Below are positions 37,654 through 45,533 of a DNA stretch of 64,000 nt, in pieces. Within the stretch, counting starts at the first letter, position 1, and each line of letters begins with the position of its first letter. A program made the position numbers and the translations under genes. Under the pieces are notes generated by a model. It had not been told where the DNA came from, ran no database searches, and worked only from the letters and a program-made list of their open reading frames with translations. Where the stretch lies: positions 1-64,000 of the forward strand of contig NZ_JAAFKG010000011.1 in the NCBI RefSeq assembly GCF_013299185.1. The letters run 5' to 3'. The DNA is from Microcoleus sp. bin48.metabat.b7b8b9.023 (GTDB lineage: Bacteria; Cyanobacteriota; Cyanobacteriia; Cyanobacteriales; Microcoleaceae).

Positions 37654-38002
37654 TGTATCGTGGAGAAATTTGGTGGGCAAATTTATCCGATCCAGTTGCT
37701 TCTGAACCTGGATATCGTCGTCCAGTGTTAATAGTTCAGGATGATACTTTTACTCAAAGTCGTATTAGCGTCGTATTAGCACTGTAATCGTCGTCATCAT
37801 TACTTCTAATATGCGGTTAGCGGAAGCACCAGGTAATGTCTCGTTACCGAGTAAAGCCACAGGTTTACCCAAGGATTCTGTGGCTAATATTTCTCAGCTT
37901 TTTACTGTGGACAAAACGTTTTTAATTGAGTGCATTGGCACAATACCACAGGATTTACAGGAAGAAATAGATGAAGGATTACGATCGATATTGTATCTTT
38001 AG
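37653..38002 (+). pseudogene. mazF: MazF/PemK toxin, frameshifted by an 11-bp duplication
   Basis: The reading frame begins MYRGEIWWANLSDPVASEPG, a good MazF/PemK mRNA-interferase N-terminus, and breaks at 37781-37786 with a stop after LAL. The second frame carries on with VIITSNMRLAEAPGNV and ends LRSILYL at 38002. The cause is visible: GTCGTATTAGC occurs twice in direct tandem (37759-37769 and 37770-37780). Removing one copy restores a single frame of normal length. The toxin should be inactive unless ribosomes slip. Confidence 0.9.
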
Positions 38003-38021
38003 TTGGAATTTAAAAATATTT

Positions 38022-39317
38022 TTAAATTCCCAAGCGCTGATAGATTAAATCTAAATGCCTTAATTGGTACTGCGGATCGAAACAATCATCAATTTCTTTG
38101 GTTGTCATGCGAGCAGTAACGCTGACATCTTTGGAAATTAAATCGTAGAAATTGCCACCCGTTTTATTCCAAGCTTGGTGAGCGCAAGATTGCACAATTT
38201 TATAAGCATCTTCGCGACTCGTACCTTTTTCTACTAAGGCTAGCATCACCCGCTGGCTGAAGATAACTCCGCCGTAAAGATTCATGTTTCGCTTCATGTT
38301 TTCGGGATAGACTAGCAGGTGTTTTACTAAGTCTGTGGTTTCGACTAACATGAAGTGGGTAACAGTGGAACTGTCGGGCAAAATCATCCGTTCTACGGAA
38401 CTGTGAGAAATATCTCTTTCGTGCCAAAGCGCTACATTTTCTAAGGCTGCGACGGCGTTGGCGCGAACAATTCTTGCCATTCCTGTGAGTCTTTCCGATC
38501 GAATCGGGTTGCGTTTGTGCGGCATGGCGGATGAGCCTTTTTGCCCTTTGGAAAAGAACTCTTCGACTTCGAGAACATCGGTGCGTTGCAGGTTGCGAAT
38601 TTCCACTGCAAAACGCTCGATCGATGCAGCTAACAGTGCTAAGGTTTGGACGTATTCGGCGTGTCGATCGCGCGAAATGACTTGAGTCGATGCACAATCG
38701 GGTTCGAGTCCGAGGTTCTGACAGGCGATCGCTTCTATTCGCGGATCGATATTAGCATAGGTTCCGACTGCGCCGGAGATTTTGCCAACTGCGATCGACG
38801 ATCGCAAATTCACCAATCTTTCTCGGCTGCGAAACACTTCAGCCAGCCATCCTGCCAGTTTAAAGCCAAAGGTGATGGGTTCGGCGTGTATTCCGTGCGA
38901 TCGGCCAACCATCACAGTATTGCGGTGTTGTTGGGCCTGATAGCGAATAGCTTGGCTCAAATCTTCGACACGTTCCAACAAGATGTTAACGCTGGCGACT
39001 AATTGTAGCGCCAAAGCGGTATCGAGCACATCGGAACTGGTTAAGCCGAGGTGAATGTAGCGGCCGGCATCACCTACATATTCATTGACATTTGTCAAGA
39101 AAGCAATCATGTCATGGCGGACTTCGGCTTCAATTTCGAGGACTCGTTTGGGGTCAAAATTAGCCTTAGCTTTAATTTCTTCGACTGCGGCGGCGGGGAT
39201 GTAGCCGAGTTCGGCTTGAGCTTCGCAGACAGCGATTTCTACTTGTAGCCAGCTTTTGAGTTTGGCGGTTTCAGTCCAGATGTTGCCCATTTCGGGCAGA
39301 GTGTAGCGGTCAATCAC
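38022..39317 (-). CDS. purB: adenylosuccinate lyase
   Basis: PurB cleaves fumarate from adenylosuccinate and from SAICAR in purine synthesis. The 431-residue protein has all fumarase-superfamily blocks: LTSSDVLDTALALQL, VMVGRSHGIHAEPITFG and GSSAMPHKRNPIRSE with the catalytic serine. The start MIDRYTLPEMGNIW is the family norm. It is a single-copy housekeeping gene that closes on the broken mazF with 19 bases between the stops. Confidence 0.96.
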   Translation of the reverse strand: MIDRYTLPEMGNIWTETAKLKSWLQVEIAVCEAQAELGYIPAAAVEEIKAKANFDPKRVLEIEAEVRHDMIAFLTNVNEYVGDAGRYIHLGLTSSDVLDTALALQLVASVNILLERVEDLSQAIRYQAQQHRNTVMVGRSHGIHAEPITFGFKLAGWLAEVFRSRERLVNLRSSIAVGKISGAVGTYANIDPRIEAIACQNLGLEPDCASTQVISRDRHAEYVQTLALLAASIERFAVEIRNLQRTDVLEVEEFFSKGQKGSSAMPHKRNPIRSERLTGMARIVRANAVAALENVALWHERDISHSSVERMILPDSSTVTHFMLVETTDLVKHLLVYPENMKRNMNLYGGVIFSQRVMLALVEKGTSREDAYKIVQSCAHQAWNKTGGNFYDLISKDVSVTARMTTKEIDDCFDPQYQLRHLDLIYQRLGI

Positions 39318-39396
39318 GGTTGGGAGTTGGGGAATGCGATCTCACCATTGTACATCTGTGAGGGGTGCAAGAGCGATCGGACTTTGGGGCCTAGAA

Positions 39397-39465
39397 ACCG
39401 GGTTTTTTACGATAATACTTTGTTGTAGCCCGAAGATTCGGTAAAAACCCGGTTTCTTTGGTTGC
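39397..39465. repeat. AAACCGGGTTTTTTACG palindromic repeat
   Basis: GAAACCGGGTTTTTTACG and GGTAAAAACCCGGTTTCTT face each other across about 35 bases, between purB and hicA. It is the same family as the copies at 10501, 15738 and 22040. Confidence 0.8.
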
Positions 39466-39546
39466 AGTGCAGAAACTAGGTTTTTGTATTTTTGTCGTTT
39501 GGGCGATCGGCTACAATATTCTAAACCTCAATAGCTGGCATCACTC

Positions 39547-39753
39547 ATGCCTAAAAAAGTCAGAGAATTGAAAAGTCTATTACTAAAAGCAGGATTTACT
39601 TACAGACAGGGAAAAGGCAGTCACACTGTATGGGAACACCCATTATTACCTGAAAAAATTACACTATCAGGTAATGATGGTGATGATGCGCCAAATTATC
39701 ACGAAAAAAGAGTAATTTCTGATTTACAGAAGCTGAAGGAGATAGAAGAATGA
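39547..39753 (+). CDS. hicA: HicA-type mRNA interferase toxin
   Basis: A 68-residue HicA toxin with a double-stranded-RNA-binding fold that cleaves translated mRNA. The catalytic histidine lies in GKGSHTVWEHP (GSHxxW), and the start KVRELKSLLLKAGF is typical. Its stop overlaps the start of hicB by four bases (ATGA). Unlike the other toxin genes of this region it is intact. Confidence 0.88.
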   Translation: MPKKVRELKSLLLKAGFTYRQGKGSHTVWEHPLLPEKITLSGNDGDDAPNYHEKRVISDLQKLKEIEE

Positions 39754-39980
39754 ATAGCCATTACAGTATCATCATCCAGTGGTCAGAAGAAGATCAACTT
39801 TTTGTTGTCAGTTTACCTGAGTTTACCGATGTCATGCAGCCTTGTACTCACGGACACAGTTACGAGGAAGCGGCAAAACACGGACAAGAATTGTTAGAAA
39901 CATTGATTGAACTCTATCAAGAAGATGGCAAACCTCTACCAGAACCTCAGACTTTGGGACAACGATTGCAGATAGCGTAA
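39750..39980 (+). CDS. hicB: HicB-family antitoxin
   Basis: A 76-residue HicB-fold protein (YSIIIQWSEEDQLFVVSLPE, then THGHSYEEAAKHGQELLETL) that neutralises HicA. It lacks a C-terminal DNA-binding domain, as in many short cyanobacterial HicB proteins. It is translationally coupled to hicA. A closely related sequence starts the chimeric gene at 42736. Confidence 0.88.
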   Translation: MNSHYSIIIQWSEEDQLFVVSLPEFTDVMQPCTHGHSYEEAAKHGQELLETLIELYQEDGKPLPEPQTLGQRLQIA

Positions 39981-39985
39981 AGTTA

Positions 39986-40234
39986 TTAATACAACGCATC
40001 AGAAAGTGGCTCGTTAAAATCCTCACTCATCCAGCCCATCCCTTGATGCAGACCTAAAACTCGTTGTTGCGGAGGAGGAGGTGCAGCTTCAACTGAAGTG
40101 TTTTCAGGGCTCGATCGCATCTGTCGTTCCAGCAAAAACTCTGCAAAAGTTAACAAAAGCTGCTGATTTTCCGGGAGTAAGTGTTGTAACTTGCCTAGCA
40201 AATCTTCCAAAAGTTCGATCGTTTGAGAAGTCAT
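39986..40234 (-). CDS. lone DUF2281-like antitoxin
   Basis: An 82-residue protein. An N-terminal helix (SQTIELLEDLLGKLQHLLPE) is followed by the C-terminal motif GLHQGMGWMSEDFNEPLSD, which is the hallmark of DUF2281/VapB-like antitoxins that bind a PIN toxin. The usual end is D-FW, here DALY, so the tail has drifted. No PIN-domain gene is next to it. It ends five bases from the hicB stop on the other strand. Confidence 0.7.
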   Translation of the reverse strand: MTSQTIELLEDLLGKLQHLLPENQQLLLTFAEFLLERQMRSSPENTSVEAAPPPPQQRVLGLHQGMGWMSEDFNEPLSDALY

Positions 40235-40456
40235 CTTTTTCCCCTCAATGTTGGCGATAGTCTCATTTTAATCGGAACGTATACTGTTTCAGTTTAACTG
40301 TGCGATCGCACCATCGTACATCTGTGTGGTGCTGGTCTGGAGTCGGGATGGAGAATTGGGGGCGATTCCCTTCGGGATAGCTAGGCTTCACGAAGTTTCC
40401 AAATATGTGACACATAGTCCGTAGACCGATCGTCCGCAGAGAATGACAATTGGCAG

Positions 40457-40705
40457 ATGAGTCGATCGAAACAGAAGATTTTGCGTGCTTTAGGTCATCT
40501 GGTAAGGCAACACAGGACAGCGTTGGGAATTTCGCAAGAAGAACTCGGAATGCGGGCTAATTTAGACCGCACCTATATATCTGGAGTCGAGCGCGGAGTC
40601 AGAAATCCCTCTATGACGGCAATTGCGAGTCTAGCTAGTGGCTTAGGTTTGACAGTTTCCAATCTTCTCGACAATCTAGAAATAGAAGCGGAAAATATAG
40701 AGTGA
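40457..40705 (+). CDS. XRE-type controller protein of the restriction-modification system
   Basis: An 82-residue helix-turn-helix protein (AALGISQEELGMRANLDRTY is replaced here by TALGISQEELGMRANLDRTY, followed by ISGVERGVRNPS). Small XRE proteins that overlap a restriction gene act as C proteins, which activate or time expression of the nuclease and keep it behind the methylase. Its stop overlaps the next GTG start by four bases. A partly symmetric GTCCGTAGAC (about 40419) upstream might be an operator, but this is weak. Confidence 0.82.
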   Translation: MSRSKQKILRALGHLVRQHRTALGISQEELGMRANLDRTYISGVERGVRNPSMTAIASLASGLGLTVSNLLDNLEIEAENIE

Positions 40706-41439
40706 GCAATCAAGATTTAGCAACGACAATTAAAGCTCAATTAAAACAAGACTCAACCCAATTGAGAGTTTTAAATCTTTTATCAGACCAACAATGGCAT
40801 TGTCGAGAGTGCGAAGGCAAACAGATAGCATCAGCTCAATATGCCGGAGGTGGTGGTATTCAAGGATTGCAGCGCGGAACAAGGAAGCGCCCCGGTCTTG
40901 TTATTCAAACAGAAAAGAGGTACTGTCCAACTTGTCAAGTAACACGCTTGGGCGATTTGTGGACAGGAGAGATCAAATCAGCAAATTCTGCTGCTAACAT
41001 ACCCGCTTCTCTGGTAAAAAGAATTCTCGAAGTTTACTCTTATACAGATGTAATCGAACAAAGAAAACGAGCAGCTCATGAGTTAGTAATTGACCATAGG
41101 TTTCCGATGGAACGCTGGGGAGATAATGAACCACCGCACTTGGTATCTATGAGCGAATCTGAAATAAAGAAAAAGTTTCAGTTGCTCAAAAAAGATGATT
41201 CAGGAAATCACAATCTTCTCAAATCTCGAAGCTGCGAACGCTGCATCAAAACAGGGAAAAGAGGCACACCTTTTGGAATCAAGTTTTGGTATGAAAAGGG
41301 CGAAGACTGGCCTTCCATACATCAGCGAGGCGCTGAATCTGAGGAAGGCTGCACAGGATGTGGCTGGTATGATTTTGAAACTTGGCGAAATGCTCTCAAT
41401 CAAAAACTAGCTGAATCTGTTCGGCAGATTGAACAGTAA
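40702..41439 (+). CDS. HNH-type type II restriction endonuclease (predicted)
   Basis: A 245-residue protein starting at GTG 40702, coupled to the controller gene. It carries an HNH-like nuclease core, ELVIDHRFPMERW (about 128-140), and later GNHNLLKSRSCERCIKTGKR, plus several CxxC pairs (CREC, CPTC, CERC, CTGC) likely to bind zinc. Its position between a C protein and a cytosine methyltransferase makes a restriction enzyme the natural reading. Its recognition sequence cannot be told. The last 44 bases overlap the convergent methyltransferase gene. Confidence 0.78.
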   Translation: MSNQDLATTIKAQLKQDSTQLRVLNLLSDQQWHCRECEGKQIASAQYAGGGGIQGLQRGTRKRPGLVIQTEKRYCPTCQVTRLGDLWTGEIKSANSAANIPASLVKRILEVYSYTDVIEQRKRAAHELVIDHRFPMERWGDNEPPHLVSMSESEIKKKFQLLKKDDSGNHNLLKSRSCERCIKTGKRGTPFGIKFWYEKGEDWPSIHQRGAESEEGCTGCGWYDFETWRNALNQKLAESVRQIEQ

Positions 41440-42589
41440 CGAAGCTAGGCTTCTTAAGTGCAATATTAGTCAAGTATGGAATAAGTGCAAAACCGATACA
41501 CTCTGCTAATCGCGGCGGCACAGCATTGCCAATTTGCCACATTGCCTTTTTCATCGAACCTTCAAAAATAAATGAATCCGGGAAAGTTTGCAATCTAGCC
41601 ATTTCACGAGCTGAAATAACGCGATTGAGATAAGGATGAATATGAGTGCCGCCGTGATTTTCTTTGACAGTCATACTGGGCTTTCCCGGATACTGTCGCT
41701 TAAAAGCATCGGCATAGCTTTCATACAAGGAACCACCTGGTGGAACTTTCGCAAGTCTTTCCATGTACTCAGCAGAATGACGAGTCCATTCGTGGTTAAT
41801 TTCTGGGATGGGAGTATACTCTGGTAGATCGTAAATTGCTGATTCGATTGCTTTGTATTGTTCTGGCAACAATTGCGACTTGGGATAGGGATTTTGCATC
41901 CCAAATCTATTTGCAATAAAAATAGCTCGCGGGCGGATTTGTGGGACTCCATAGGTTGCTGATTCCAGAACAGCAACGGACATATGCGGATAGCCAATTT
42001 CCTGAAAAGCTTCGCAAATTGCTTGTTTAACAGCTCCTTTTTGCATAGTCAATATTCCTGGTACGTTTTCCATGACAACATACCAAGGACGTATTTCAGA
42101 GACTACGCGGACAAACTCTCTAAATAGGCGATTTCGAGGGTCGTTCGGGTCGCGTTTTCCTGCCACTGAGAAGCCTTGACACGGCGGCCCACCTACAACA
42201 ACATGAACTTCTAGCGCACCGATTTCAGCGAGCAATTTTTGGGGATTTAAGTTTTTGATATCGTCGCACAAGTGATGACAATCAGGAAAGTTTTTTGTAT
42301 GAGTTGCCGAGGCGATGGGATTAATTTCAACACTTGCTACTGGTCGAAAACCTGCTTGCAATAAACCTTGGGTCATGCCGCCTGCACCGCAGAACAGATC
42401 GACAAATGTATAGTCGGATTGTGGCAGTAACTGAGATTCAATATCAATGAATATCTTGTAGGGGTCGCATTCATTTGCTTCTAGTTCGCGTTGGATGCGT
42501 TCGTAACGCCCTAATTTTGCTTTTTTCTGCTTTTTGGCAGGAGTTAATTCTGACTCGTTTGAGAACAAAGACAGTTGTATTGTTTCCAT
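41396..42589 (-). CDS. DNA (cytosine-5) methyltransferase
   Basis: A 397-residue C5 methyltransferase that protects host DNA from the partner nuclease. Motif I is FVDLFCGAGGMTQGL; motif IV GGPPCQGFSVAGKRD holds the catalytic cysteine; motif VI is VVMENVPGIL; motif X is QIGNAVPPRLAECIG. The target domain between motifs VIII and IX (about 260-330) is short, so one short site is expected. The N-terminal 55 residues are a lysine-rich extension (PAKKQKKAKLGRYERIQREL). It is on the opposite strand to C and R and shares their 3' end region. Confidence 0.95.
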   Translation of the reverse strand: METIQLSLFSNESELTPAKKQKKAKLGRYERIQRELEANECDPYKIFIDIESQLLPQSDYTFVDLFCGAGGMTQGLLQAGFRPVASVEINPIASATHTKNFPDCHHLCDDIKNLNPQKLLAEIGALEVHVVVGGPPCQGFSVAGKRDPNDPRNRLFREFVRVVSEIRPWYVVMENVPGILTMQKGAVKQAICEAFQEIGYPHMSVAVLESATYGVPQIRPRAIFIANRFGMQNPYPKSQLLPEQYKAIESAIYDLPEYTPIPEINHEWTRHSAEYMERLAKVPPGGSLYESYADAFKRQYPGKPSMTVKENHGGTHIHPYLNRVISAREMARLQTFPDSFIFEGSMKKAMWQIGNAVPPRLAECIGFALIPYLTNIALKKPSFVTVQSAEQIQLVFD

Positions 42590-42735
42590 TTTAGATTTGT
42601 TTACTGCATTCTATAATTGGCCAAGGCTCTTATCATAGCTTGTCAAGACGGAAATGATGCTAAACTATATTTACATAAGTTAGGCAGCGAAACAATTGAG
42701 GTGCGTAGGCAAATCGAAGCAGAGGAGACAGAACC

Positions 42736-43020
42736 ATGAAATATACAATCGTTATCCAATGGTCAGAAGGCGATCGATGCTTTGTGGTGTTTTTGCCGGA
42801 ATTTGAGGATGTAATGCAGCCGGTAACTCACGGAGATTCTTATGAAGAAGCTATTTATAATGCGCGAGAGGTACTGGAGTTACTAATCGAGAGTTGTCAA
42901 GCTGAAGGTAAACCATTACCAGCAACAATGATTTATCAAGAACAGCGCGACAGAAAGTGCCGTAAACTATTAGATAAGCTAATCGAGATGACTGAGGAAG
43001 CTGGTTTATACGAGGAATAG
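42736..43020 (+). CDS. chimeric HicB-like antitoxin
   Basis: A 94-residue protein. The first 60 residues are HicB-like and closely resemble the HicB at 39750 (IVIQWSEGDRCFVVFLPEFE, then VMQPVTHGDSYEEA). The last 30 residues (YQEQRDRKCRKLLDKLIEMT, ending GLYEE) instead look like the tail of the excisionase-type antitoxin encoded next (YQEQRKVMRRQGLKELTQFL). It therefore appears to be a fusion of a HicB domain with the tail of a different antitoxin. No toxin follows. Confidence 0.72.
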   Translation: MKYTIVIQWSEGDRCFVVFLPEFEDVMQPVTHGDSYEEAIYNAREVLELLIESCQAEGKPLPATMIYQEQRDRKCRKLLDKLIEMTEEAGLYEE

Positions 43021-43039
43021 GATTAATTCACTTTTTAAT

Positions 43040-43360
43040 ATGGCTAAACTTGTTGTTCTACTTAATGCTTGTCTTTTGTTTTCCATGTATTTGCTTGATA
43101 TTCTGCACAATCTCGAACTGACAACGCAGCAAGCTGCCGATATCCTAAATGTATCGCGACAATTTCTAGTCAAGTTGCTAGATGAAGGATCAATTCCTTA
43201 TATCAAAGTAGGTTCCCATCGGCGGATTCAATTGAAGGATTTAATCATTTATCAAGAACAGCGAAAAGTGATGCGCCGCCAAGGACTTAAGGAATTAACT
43301 CAATTTCTTCAAGAGGAAGGATTTTACGAAGCAGGAATACACGATATAGTTCAAAATTAA
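43040..43360 (+). CDS. excisionase-family DNA-binding protein, probable antitoxin
   Basis: A 106-residue helix-turn-helix protein of the excisionase/MerR type (LELTTQQAADILNVSRQFLV, then YIKVGSHRRIQLKDL). In cyanobacteria, proteins with this pattern are usually longer and are the antitoxin of PIN-domain toxins. The first 30 residues here (MAKLVVLLNACLLFSMYLLD) do not fit the family and may mark a 5' truncation. No PIN gene follows. Confidence 0.65.
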   Translation: MAKLVVLLNACLLFSMYLLDILHNLELTTQQAADILNVSRQFLVKLLDEGSIPYIKVGSHRRIQLKDLIIYQEQRKVMRRQGLKELTQFLQEEGFYEAGIHDIVQN

Positions 43361-43372
43361 GGATGATGAACC

Positions 43373-43594
43373 ATGAAAAATGATCGCATCAATATTTTTT
43401 ACAGTAACGAAGATGAAGGCTACATTGCCGATATTCCCGATTTAAAATACTGTTCCGCTTTTGGCGAAACCCCAGAATCAGCTTTGCAGGAAGTACAGAT
43501 TGCTAAAACAGCATGGCTGGAAGCTGCACAATCTGCGGGAAAACCCATTCCCGAACCAAAATATCGATCGCCAATATATCAACTTACTACTTGA
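43373..43594 (+). CDS. short HicB-like antitoxin
   Basis: A 73-residue HicB-fold protein (RINIFYSNEDEGYIADIPDL, then GETPESALQEVQIAKTAWLE). It follows the previous antitoxin by 12 bases in the same direction and ends with AGKPIPEPKYRSP, a usual HicB terminus. A HicA partner would normally be adjacent but is missing. Confidence 0.75.
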   Translation: MKNDRINIFYSNEDEGYIADIPDLKYCSAFGETPESALQEVQIAKTAWLEAAQSAGKPIPEPKYRSPIYQLTT

Positions 43595-43742
43595 TAAACG
43601 ATCGCCCATCCACCTACCTTACTGCATCCGATCGCCCATCCGGTACTGCACTGCTTCTCCCAGATAATTCGCGATCGCACTTTCATACTCTGACAAAGCT
43701 GTAATTGTTCTAGTAAGCTTCAAATTTTGCTATGAGCCTGAT

Positions 43743-43798
43743 GCGGACTAAAGTCCTCACTACGAACCTGATGCGGACTAAAGTCCTCACTACGAACC
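43743..43798. repeat. two units of the GGACTAAAGTCCTCACTACG repeat
   Basis: Two direct copies of GCGGACTAAAGTCCTCAC plus TACGAACCT, in the same orientation as the three inverted units near 36485-36581. They lie at the end of yebC. Confidence 0.85.
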
Positions 43799-43806
43799 TT
43801 GGGATT

Positions 43807-44574
43807 TTAAATCATAATTGAGGACATCAATTCATCGGTCATTTCAAAATTAGCCGTCACACTTTGCACGTCGTCCAAATCTTCCAAGGCGTCCATTAAC
43901 TTCAGGAACGATCGAGCTTTTTCAGGAGTGTCTATTTCCACTGTATTGCTCGGAATCCAGCGAGTCTCTGACTGTAAAACTGCAAAACCTGTTTGTTTCA
44001 AAACATCAGCAAGCTTTTCCAAATTAGGCACACTTGTAAAAACTTCTGCACCTTCAGTATCCTCATCAATTGATATCAAATCGTAGGATTCGGCTTCTGC
44101 TTCTAGGGAAGCTTCAAACAATTTTTCCTCATCAATGGGACCGCGTACCGTACAAACTCCTTTGTGATCGAACATCCAGCCCACACAACCTGTTTCGCCC
44201 AAGTTGCCGCCATTTTTACTAAAAGCTTCTCGCAAGTCAGCCGCTGTACGGTTGCGGTTGTCTGTCAGCGCTTCAATCAGAATCGCTACGCCGCCAACGC
44301 CGTAACCTTCGTAGCGAATGGCTTCTAATTCGGAACTACCCCCGGCTAAACCGGCACCTTTGGCGATCGCCCTTTCTATGTTTTCATTAGGAATATCTGC
44401 CGCCTTAGCTTTTTCAATAGCCGTCCGCAGTTGAAAATTGCCAGCGGGATCGGGAACTCCACTGCGGGCGGCGACAATAATTTCGCGAGATATTCTGGCA
44501 AAAACCTTGCCTTTAACGGCATCAACTCTAGCTTTTTGGCGTTTAATATTCGCCCATTTACTGTGTCCTGCCAT
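43807..44574 (-). CDS. yebC: YebC/PmpR-family protein
   Basis: A 255-residue protein of the YebC family, historically called a transcriptional regulator and more recently linked to translation of proline-rich stretches. The start MAGHSKWANIKRQKARVDAV is invariant in the family and fixes ATG 44574; the longer frame to 44802 would add 76 unrelated residues. Other signatures are GVGGVAILIEALTDNRNRT and AVLQSETRWIPSNTVEI. It is not in an operon here. Confidence 0.94.
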   Translation of the reverse strand: MAGHSKWANIKRQKARVDAVKGKVFARISREIIVAARSGVPDPAGNFQLRTAIEKAKAADIPNENIERAIAKGAGLAGGSSELEAIRYEGYGVGGVAILIEALTDNRNRTAADLREAFSKNGGNLGETGCVGWMFDHKGVCTVRGPIDEEKLFEASLEAEAESYDLISIDEDTEGAEVFTSVPNLEKLADVLKQTGFAVLQSETRWIPSNTVEIDTPEKARSFLKLMDALEDLDDVQSVTANFEMTDELMSSIMI

Positions 44575-44722
44575 ATCGATTAGGGATTTTTGATTTGAAA
44601 TGTGCGATCGACATTCAATGATAGCACTCGGATTTTCACAAACCAAATAAACGTAGGGTGTGCACATAGCACCCAATCCGTACAAATAGCATAAAATGCG
44701 ATTTTTTGCACGAATCTCAACT

Positions 44723-45361
44723 TTAATTAAAGCGGACAACGGTTTCAGTGTCCGTGAGGTGGGAAGTATCGCCATTAAGTGCGATCGACCATTCGCCCCC
44801 ATCCCGCACCACTTTCACCAAACAGCACAAAGAAGCATTAATTTCGGTTTCTGCACCGCCCGCTAGCCCGATCGCACTTCCCAAAACCGACGCACGGTGA
44901 CCTACTAATAACATATCCTCAGGAAACTGTGCGGCGAGGCGTTTAGCAGTTTCCCCCGCCCTTTTGAGACAAGCTTCCCCAGTTTCGGGATACTTAGGAA
45001 TACCACCTTTGTAGGAAGCATCAATCCTGGGAAAACGCCTGCACAAATCTTCGACAGATTCAGTTTCCGGCATTTCGGTCATCCATTCAACATTCAGCCA
45101 CTCGCACAGTCCCCACTCTAGTTTAATTGACAAATCGAGAGCGACCGCCGCGTGATTTGCTGTTTGGACAGTTCGCAGAAAAGGGGAAGCGAAAATGTGA
45201 GAAATTCCTTCACCTTTGAGGCGATTGGCGAGTTGTTTGGCTTGAATGTGACCGTCTTCGGAAAGATGGGGATCGTAGCGGTGTTCTGCCGTGAGAAACC
45301 AGTCGGGGTTTACGAAGTCGATGCGGTTTCCGTGGCGTGCGATCCAGACTGTTTGTGACAT
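44723..45361 (-). CDS. histidine phosphatase family protein
   Basis: A 212-residue protein of the phosphoglycerate-mutase-like superfamily. The phosphoacceptor is in IARHGNR (His at about 10), the second-motif arginine in ASPFLRTVQTA, and the second catalytic histidine in LLVGHRASVLGSAIGL. The start MSQTVWIARHGN is standard. Its substrate is unknown (sugar phosphates or a regulatory protein are possible). Confidence 0.85.
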   Translation of the reverse strand: MSQTVWIARHGNRIDFVNPDWFLTAEHRYDPHLSEDGHIQAKQLANRLKGEGISHIFASPFLRTVQTANHAAVALDLSIKLEWGLCEWLNVEWMTEMPETESVEDLCRRFPRIDASYKGGIPKYPETGEACLKRAGETAKRLAAQFPEDMLLVGHRASVLGSAIGLAGGAETEINASLCCLVKVVRDGGEWSIALNGDTSHLTDTETVVRFN

Positions 45362-45533
45362 TAGTTGGTTTGAGTTTGGCTTCTAGGTGTAATATTATAT
45401 CAAATATTGGTAATTTGATTTGTTGCCAAGCTATTGATTGGATTTTTTTAACCGCAGATGCACGCAGATAGACGCAGATGGATAGTGGATTTGGTAAAGG
45501 GTGATAGGTGCGATCGTATTTGTTAATTCTCCC

